Positions 19,497-26,706 of a stretch of DNA of 26,706 nt are shown here, one piece after another; the stretch's first letter is position 1, and each line of letters begins with the position of its first letter. The stretch comes from Halicephalobus mephisto (Eukaryota; Nematoda; Chromadorea; Rhabditida; Panagrolaimidae), in contig SWDT01000194.1 in assembly GCA_009193035.1 (NCBI GenBank), forward strand, positions 1-26,706, in the 5' to 3' direction. The position numbers and the translations under genes are program-made. The notes below the pieces were generated by a model that was given only the letters and a program-made list of their open reading frames with translations, was not told where the DNA came from and ran no database searches.

Positions 19497-21207
19497 GTAT
19501 ATGTTATTTTTTGGAATACTGAAAGTTAAATTTAAATCATGCACGGATGTTTCCAATGATGGGGTTCAGGGTACAAATCTGTGTCAGCTGTACCATATTA
19601 ATAAGAGGGTTAGAGCTCCTACATGTTGTAGATGGGTATTTTCATTGAAGTGGTGATGATACCGGTTCTGACATTGAGATTTCCACAGTTGAAGAACCTG
19701 AGTTTTACAACTAGATCGAGATTAAGAGTGCTTAGCTGGTCTATAAATGGACATTACTGTGGGGTTGTGGAGTTGAAGTATACACTTTTTCCTAGAGTTG
19801 CTTGTTGTCATCTGAGGGTTTCCATCACTTGAGTAAGACGCTGGAGGCTACTACGAGAGTATCGGGATTTTGACGTAGAGTACGTCATCGAAGTATCAGA
19901 TGATTTCCGGTAATTACGGCAATGGAATAGTGTAATAGTAAATGTCCTTGTTCGTATTCAAATTTATCCCTGAAACGTTACAAATCTGTCGTGTTTATAT
20001 TGGCATTGACCATCTACACTACTAAAATATCTGTAAAATTGAACAGTGTCGTACATGACGTCCCAAAAGCTATTTTTAGCTCCGTGTTGATTCTATAATC
20101 AATATCATGATATACAGACAGTTGTATAAAAATTTTTGTTTTGTTTTTGTTTATGAATCATCTTTTCCTCAAATGCTGATTACATTTATAAGTCAAATAT
20201 GAATTTGAAATACCTATAACGTAACAGAGATCTGCATATTAGATCCTACAACATTCGGAAATGCACAATTCCATTACTATAGATATCCAATGATTTATAC
20301 ATCCTACATCTTGTCAGTTTCATGATAAGAAATTTCTTTTATGGTAAAAATTTTCTTATTTAACACGTTGACGACCGAGCGTGTTTTTGACTGGCTGCTG
20401 ATTGGGACCAGCTGTTTTTTAGCGTTCGTTTCTTATGACTCATTTTTGGGTCGTATTGTCCCAACACGCCACCAACTTACGACCCAGAGATGACTTGTAT
20501 TGTCGTCAACGTGTTAAAAACCTCTCATTCTCACCCATAAAAATTTAAGATTTTTACTATATTTTATTTTGATAACTATAGCTATCCTCAGCATAAGAAT
20601 TTCAAATATAACGGAACTCTGCCGATATACAGTACTAAAGAGGGCGTTGCCCATGGTATTGTGCGATTCAATTAGCGAACTTCGCATTTCCTTCTTGCGC
20701 ACAATGTATATCACCCTGAATTATCAAAAATAATTATGAAATTATTTCGAGAAGCATAACAATAGCAATAGCACTAATCAGATATATAATCTTAAATAAT
20801 AGCTATTTAAATAGAATTATCAATCGAGTATTATCAACCAAAACCAACATATAGTAGTATTAATCAAAAACTCTTCGCAATTGCAAAAGTAATATAATTT
20901 CATCAATAACAAAAATGGTATTCGAAAAAGTGCAAATCAAAAAGCAGCAGATGAAAGACAATCATTGACATTTCAAAAACGAAGACACTTTCATCGACGC
21001 GGATAATACAAAAAATTCAGAACATTTACTAATCACTATAACAATAGGTTTTGACGCACACATGCGCATTTCATTAACACAGTATAAAAATAGATACAAG
21101 AAAACATTCTACATCTAATGTTGTCATAATGAACAATGACGATATAGCTTCCCCACTAACAATACAAACGACTAAAAAAATTACTTTCACACATATGATT
21201 CAACATG
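19497..21207. other. Intergenic region between convergent genes
   Basis: About 1.7 kb between the end of SYF1 (+) and the end of the Ser/Thr-repeat gene (-). Short ORFs on both strands (for example 19632-19832 +, 20514-20714 -) have no family signature or splice context. The only structured feature I see is the TTAA-ended element at 20360-20517. I find no clear AATAAA close to the SYF1 stop. Confidence 0.6.
20360..20517. mobile_element. TTAA-ended MITE (piggyBac-like ends)
   Basis: A 158-bp segment begins TTAACACGTTGACGAC and ends with its exact reverse complement GTCGTCAACGTGTTAA. The 16-bp perfect inverted repeats begin with TTAA at each end, the target site of piggyBac-type transposons. 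It is more GC-rich than its surroundings and has no ORF. A non-autonomous piggyBac-like element is the best inference. Confidence 0.7.
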
Positions 21208-21218
21208 TTTATTTTATT
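21208..21218 (-). terminator. Polyadenylation signals of the Ser/Thr-repeat gene
   Basis: Two overlapping AATAAA hexamers on the minus strand (21208-21213 and 21213-21218), about 75-85 bases past the stop codon at 21293. This supports the minus strand as the coding strand of the repeat region. Confidence 0.65.
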
Positions 21219-21292
21219 CATCTACAAATACATCACTAACTTTTTCATACATACACCGTATAAACTGCCTCATAATTAACTCTCGTATTCGA

Positions 21293-24200
21293 TTATACAT
21301 TCACAAAAATGCTCGAACGCCTCCATCTCCCCGATGGAATTCGTTCTTTCTTTGCGATTCCTTCAACCAGACGCCCTTCTTTGGATAAAGAATTCGAGTA
21401 GGCCTCCGGAGCATCGGACACTGACTCAATCTTCGGCAGACCACCATTTTCTTTACCGCTAACAAAAAAGGTTGATATCATTCTATTCACAGCTTTGTTA
21501 GCACCAGTAATAATAGTAACTTCGGGAGTGGTGGAGGTGACTTCGGGAGTTGTGAAAGTGACTTCAGGAGTTGTGGAAGTTGATTCAGTAGTTGTTTGTT
21601 GCCTAGTTGTGGAAGTGACTTCAGGAGTGGTGGAAGTAAATTCGGGAGCTGTGGAAGTTGATTCAGTAGTTGTTTGCTGTCTAGTTGTGGAAGTGACTTC
21701 GGGAGTTGTGGAAGTGACTTCGGGAGTGGTGGAAGTTGATTCAGTAGTTGTTTGTTGTCTAGTTGTGGAAGTGACTTCGGGAGTTGTGGAAGTAGCTTCG
21801 GGAGTTGTGGAAGTTGATTCAGTAGTTGTTTGTTGTCTAGTTGTGGAAGTAACTTCGGGAGTGGTGGAAGTGACTTCAGAAGTTGTGGAAGTTGATTCAG
21901 TAGTTGTTTGTTGTCTAGTTGTGGAAGTAACTTCGGGAGTGGTGGAAGTGACTTCGGGAGTTGTGGAAGTTGATTCAGTAGTTGTTTGTTGTCTAGTTGT
22001 GGAAGTGACTTCAGGAGTTGTGGAAGTTGATTCAGTAGTTGTTTGTTGTCTAGTTGTGGAAGTGACTTCAGGAGTTGTGGAAGTTGATTCAGTAGTTGTT
22101 TGTTGTCTAGTTGTGGAAGTAACTTCGGGAGTGGTGGAAGTGACTTCGGGAGTTGTGGAAGTTGATTCAGTAGTTGTTTGTTGTTTAGTTGTGGAAGTGA
22201 CTTCGGGAGTTGTGGAAGTGACTTCAGGAGTTGTGGAAGTGACTTCAGGAGTAATGGAAGTTGATTCAGTAGTTGTTTGTTGCCTAGTTGTGGAAGTGAC
22301 TTCAGGAGTGGTGGAAGTTGATTCAGTAGTTGTTTGTTGTCTAGTTGTGGAAGTAACTTCGGGAGTTGTGAAAGTGACTTCGGGAGTTAGTGAAGTTGAT
22401 TCAGTAGTTGTTTGTTGTCTAGTTGTGGAAGTAACTTCGGGAGTTGTAGAAGTGACTTCGGAGTAGTGTGAGGTTGATTCAGTAGTGTTTTGTTGTCTAG
22501 TTGTGGAAGTAACTTCGGAGTTGTGAAAGTGACTTCAGGAGTGGTGAAGTGATTCGGGAGTTGTGGAAGTTGATTCAGTAGTTGTTTGTTGTCTAGTTGT
22601 GAAGTGACTTCAGGAGTGGTGGAAGTTGAATTCAGTAGTTGTTTGTTGTCTAGTTGTGGAAGTAACTTCGGGAGTTGTAGAAGTGACTTCGGGAGTAGTG
22701 GAAGTTGATTCAGTAGTTGTTTGTTGTCTAGTTGTGGAAGTACTTCGGGAGTTGTGAAAGTGACTTCGGGAGTAGTGGAAGTTGATTCAGTAGTTGTTTG
22801 TTGTCTAGTTGTGGAAGTAACTTCGGGAGTTGTGAAAGTGACTTCAGGAGTGGTGAAGTTGATTCGGAGTTGTGGAAGTTGATTCAGTAGTTGTTTGTTG
22901 TCTAGTTGTGGAAGTGACTTCGGGAGTAGTGGAAGTTGATTCAGTAGTTGTTTGTTGTCAGTTGTGGAAGTAACTTCGGAGTTGTAGAGTGACTTCGGAG
23001 TAGTGGAAGTTGATTCAGTAGTTGTTTGTTGTCTGTTGTGGAAGTGACTTCGGGAGTTGTGAAAGTGACTTCAGGAGTGGTGGAAGTGATTCGGGTTGTG
23101 GAAGTTGATTCAGAAGTTGTTTGTTGTCTAGTTGTGGAAGTGACTTCGGGAGTTGTAGAAGTGACTTCGGGAGTAGTGGAAGTTGATTCAGTAGTTGTTT
23201 GTTGTCTAGTTGTGGAAGTGACTTCGGGAGTTGTAGAAGTGACTGGAGTAGTGGAGTTGATTCAGTAGTTGTTTGTTGTCTAGTTGTGGAAGTAACTTCG
23301 GAGTGTTTGAAAGTGACTTCGGGAGTAGTGGAAGTTGATTCAGTAGTTGTTTGTTGTCTAGTTGTGGAAGTAACTTCGGGAGTTGTAGAAGTGACTTCAG
23401 GAGTGGTGGAGTTGATTCGGGAGTTGTGGAAGTTGATTCAGTAGTTGTTTGTTGTCTAGTTGTGGAAGTGACTTCGGGAGTAGTGGAAGTTGATTCAGTA
23501 GTTGTTTGTTGTCTAGTTGTGGAAGTAACTTCGGGAGTTGTAGAAGTGACTTCGGGTAGTGGAAGTTGATTCAGTAGTTGTTTGTTGTCTAGTTGTGGAT
23601 AACTTCGGGAGTTGTAGAAGAATTCGGGAGTAGTGAAGTTGATTCAGTAGTTGTTTGTTGTCTAGTTGTGGAAAGTGACTTCAGGAGTGGTGGAAGTTGA
23701 TTCAGTAGTTGTTTGTTGTCTAGTTGTGGAAGTAACTTCGGGAGTTGTAGAAGTGACTTCGGGAGTAGTGGAAGTTGATTCAGTAGTTGTTTGTTGTCTA
23801 GTTGTGGAAGTAACTTCGGGAGTTGTGAAAGTGACTTCGGAGTATGGAAGTTGGATTCAGTAGTTGTTTGTTGTCTAGTTGTGGAAGTGACTTCGGGAGT
23901 TGTGGAAGTTGATTCAGTAGTTGTTTGTTGCCTAGTTGTGGAAGTGACTTCGGGAGTTGTGGAAGTTGATTCAGTAGTTGTTTGTTGTCTAGTTGTGGAA
24001 GTGACTTCGGGAGTTGTGGAAGTGAATTCAGGAGTTGTGGAAGTTGATTCAGTAGTTGTTTGTTGTCTAGTTGTGGAAGTGACTTCGGGAGTTGTGAAAG
24101 TGAATTCAGGAGTTGTGGAAGTTGATTCAGTAGTTGTTTGTTGTCTAGTTGTGGAAGTGACTTCGGGAGTTGTGGAAGTGACTTCAGGAGTAGTGGAAGT

Positions 24201-26706
24201 GACTTCGGGAGTTGTGGAAGTTGATTCAGTAGTTGTTTGTTGTCTAGTTGTAAAAGTGACTTCAGGAGTTGTGGAAGTTGATTCAGTAGTTGTTTGTTGC
24301 CTAGTTGTGGAAGTAACTTCGGGAGTGGTGGAAGTGACTTCAGGAGTAGTGGAAGTGACTTCGGGAGTTGTGGAAGTTGATTCAGTAGTTGTTTGTTGCC
24401 TAGTTGTGGAAGTAACTTCGGGAGTGGTGGAAGTGACTTCAGGAGTAGTGGAAGTGACTTCGGGAGTTGTGGAAGTTGATTCAGTAGTTGTTTGTTGTCT
24501 AGTTGTGGAAGTGACTTCAGGAGTTGTGGAAGTTGATTCAGTAGTTGTTTGTTGTCTAGTTGTGGAAGTGACTTCGGGAGTGGTGGAAGTTGATTCAGTA
24601 GTTGTTTGTTTGTCTAGTTGTGGAAGTGACTTCGGGAGTTGTGGAAGTGACTTCGGGAGTAGTGGAAGTGACTTCAGAAGTTGTTTGTTGTCTAGTTGTG
24701 GAAGTGACTTCGGGAGTGGTGGAAGTTGATTCAGTAGTTGTTTGTTGTCTAGTTGTGGAAGTGACTTCGGGAGTTTGTGGAAGTGACTTCGGAGTAGTGG
24801 AAGTGACTTCAGAAGTTGTTTGTTGTCTAGTTGTGGATATGACTTCAGGAGTGGTGGAGAGTTGATTCAGTAGTTGTTTGTTGTCTAGTTGTGGAAGTGA
24901 CTTCGGAAGTAGTGGAAGTAACTTCGGGAGTTGTGAAGAGAACTTCAGGAGTGGTGGAAGTGAATTCAGGAGTGGTGGAAGTTGATTCAGTAGTTGTTTG
25001 TTGTCTATTTTGGAAGTGACTTCGGGAGTTTGTGGAAGTGACTTCGGGAGTAGTGGAAGTGACTTCAGAAGTTGTTTGTTGTCTAGTTGTGGAAGTGAAT
25101 TCAGGAGTGGTGGAAGTTGATTCAGTAGTTGTTTGTTGTCTAGTTGTGGAAGTGACTTCGGGAGTGGTGGAAGTTGATTCAGTAGTTTTGTTTGTTGTCT
25201 AGTTGTGGAAGTGACTTCGGGAGTTGTGGAAGTTGATTCAGTAGTTGTTTGTTGTCTAGTTGTGGAAGTGACTTCGGGAGTTGTGGAAGTGACTTCGGGA
25301 GTTGTGAAAGAGACTTCAGGAGTGGTGGAAGTGATTCAGGAGTGGTGGAAGTTGATTCAGTAGTTGTTTGTTGTCTAGTTGTGGAAGTGACTTCGGGAGT
25401 TGTGGAAGTGACTTCGGGAGTGGTGGAAGTGAATTCAGGAGTGGTGGAAGTTGATTCAGTGTTGTTTGTTGTCTAGTTGTGGAAGTGACTTCGGGAGTTG
25501 TGAAAGAGACTTCAGGAGTGGTGGAAGTGAATTCAGGAGTGGTGGAAGTTGATTCAGTAGTTGTTTGTTGTCTAGTTGTGGAAGTGACTTCGGGAGTTGT
25601 GGAAGTGACTTCGGGAGTAGTGGAAGTGACTTCAGAAGTTTGTTTGTTGTCTAGTTGTGGAAGTGAATTCAGGAGTGGTGGAAGTTGATTCAGTAGTTGT
25701 TTGTTGTCTAGTTGTGGAAGTAACTTCGGGAGTGGGTGAAGTGACTTGGGAGTAGTGGAAGTGACTTCAGGAGTTGTTTGTTGTCTAGTTGTGGAAGTGA
25801 CTTCGGGAGTGGGTGGAAGTTGATTCAGTAGTTGTTTGTTTGTCTAGTTGTGGAAGTGACTTCGGGAGTTGTGGAAGTGACTTCGGGAGTGGTGGAAGTA
25901 ATTCAGGAGTGGTGGAAGTTGATTCAGTAGTTGTTTGTTGTCTAGTTGTGGAAGTAACTTCGGGAGTGGTGGAAGTGACTTCGGGAGTAGTGGGAAGTGA
26001 CTTCAGGAGTTGTTTGTTGTCTAGTTGTGGAAGTGACTGTCAGGGAGAGTTGTGAAGTGAATTCAGGAGTGGTGGAAGTTGATTCAGTAGTTGTTTGTTG
26101 TCTAGTTGTGGAAGTGACTTCGGGAGTTGTGAAAGTTGATTCAGTAGTTGTTTGTTGTCTAGTTGTGGAAGTAACTTCGGGAGTGGTGGAAGTGACTTCA
26201 GGAGTAGTGGAAGTGACTTCGGGAGTTGTGAAAGAGACTTCAGGAGTTGTGGAAGTTGATTCAGTAGTTGTTTGTTGTCTAGTTGTGGAAGTGACTTCGG
26301 GAGTTGTGAAAGTGACTTCAGGAGTGGTGGAAGTGAATTCAGGAGTTGTGGAAGTTGATTCAGTAGTTGTTTGTTGTCTAGTCGTGGAAGTGACTTCAGG
26401 AGTGGTGGAAGTAAATTCGGGAGTTGTGGAAGTTGATTCAGTAGTTGTTTGTTGTCTAGTCGTGGAAGTGACTTCGGGAGTTGTGGAAGTGTTTTCGGGA
26501 GTTGTGGAAGTTGATTCAGTAGTTGTTTGTTGTCTAGTTGTGGAAGTAACTTCGGGAGTTGTGGAAGTGACTTCAGGAATGGTGGAAGTAAATTCGGGAG
26601 TTGTGGAAGTTGATCCAGATTGAATCGTCTGTTCAGAAGTACTGCTGCTCACTCCAGGTGTTGTGATTCCTTCAGTAGTCGAGAAAGAAGATCCAGATTG
26701 AGTCGT
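21293..26706 (-). CDS. Mucin-like Ser/Thr-rich modular repeat protein (5'-partial)
   Basis: Read on the minus strand, the window edge opens in frame with Thr/Ser-rich sequence (TTQSGSSFSTTEGITTPG). Several kilobases of repeat follow, made of a 12-residue module TSTTRQQTTTES and one to four 7-residue modules TSTTPEV (variants TPEF, TPEN, TIPEV). The last 70 residues are unique (GANKAVNRMISTFFVSGKEN to RRSSIFVNV) and end at TAA 21293-21295. The composition suggests dense O-glycosylation and a secreted or surface role; the N-terminus, where a signal peptide would be, is outside. The frame is open from 21293 to about 22460, in part of the centre, and from 25942 to 26706, but is broken by many one-base indels between (separate finding). 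The minus strand is preferred for its mucin-like composition, the fused unique tail and the AATAAA after the stop. No partner domain is visible. Confidence 0.68.
21512..26610. repeat. Composite 21-bp/36-bp coding tandem array (~5.1 kb)
   Basis: Two period classes alternate: 21 bp (minus strand ACTTCCACAACTCCCGAAGT plus one base) and 36 bp (ACTTCCACAACTAGACAACA and then AACAACTACTGAATCA). Both share the start ACTTCCACAACT and are multiples of three. Higher-order units are 36+21n, commonly 57, 78, 99 or 120 bp. Several dozen 36-bp modules are present. Reading frames on the opposite strand also stay open as a by-product. Confidence 0.95.

Noticed and set aside
19495..19680. Extra 3' exon of SYF1 using the GTGAGT that overlaps the stop
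   Set aside because: The exon it could reach (acceptor near 19570) encodes a short Cys/Leu-rich peptide unlike the family's tail.
21495..22466. Long + strand ORF rich in VVEVTSGVVEVDSVVVCCLV
   Set aside because: Opposite-strand by-product of 21/36-bp repeats whose periods are multiples of three. The minus strand has the mucin-like composition, a unique tail in frame and AATAAA after the stop.

Overview
The window looks like AT-rich nuclear DNA of a nematode, most likely Caenorhabditis or a close relative. The evidence is the many 42-48 nt introns with TTTTCAG/TTTTAG acceptors, a glycosyltransferase of the nematode-expanded GT92 (DUF23) family, an astacin protease with a C-terminal ShKT domain, a likely spliced-leader acceptor just before a start codon, and closely packed housekeeping genes. 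All gene models were built by hand from splice sites and reading-frame continuity.

Left part (1-7.3 kb, + strand): a possible last exon of an upstream gene (2-73); a two-exon membrane-anchored extracellular protein with a possible von Willebrand A-like fold and an apparent late frameshift (657-1574/1675); about 1.9 kb without a convincing gene; then a five-exon GT92 glycosyltransferase (3536-6569) with a minisatellite in each of its two large introns and a 21-bp tandem duplication in its coding sequence. Two fold-back repeats follow.

Middle (7.4-16.6 kb, - strand): an eight-exon secreted astacin metalloprotease with ShKT domain (7379-11005), whose introns carry two TA-flanked MITEs, a hAT-like element and minisatellites; then a protein phosphatase inhibitor-2-like gene (12011-13012) lying 471 nt downstream of, and in the same direction as, a cap 2'-O-methyltransferase CMTR1 orthologue (13484-16559). 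This pair may be an operon. CMTR1 is divergent from SYF1/XAB2, a spliceosome-associated HAT-repeat protein (+, 16768-19496). The 208-bp shared promoter has a consensus E2F-type site, so a cap-modifying enzyme and a splicing factor may be co-expressed.

Right part (19.5-26.7 kb): about 1.8 kb of intergenic DNA with one TTAA-ended MITE, then over 5 kb of modular Ser/Thr-rich coding repeat on the - strand (21293 to beyond the window end). It is built from a 12-residue and a 7-residue module (36 and 21 bp) and resembles a mucin-like protein. Its central part has many single-base indels, which could be assembly error or decay. I found no tRNA, rRNA, CRISPR or prokaryote-type element. The most unusual structures are the modular mucin-like gene with its clustered frame breaks, the non-autonomous transposons in the astacin gene, and the E2F-marked bidirectional promoter.
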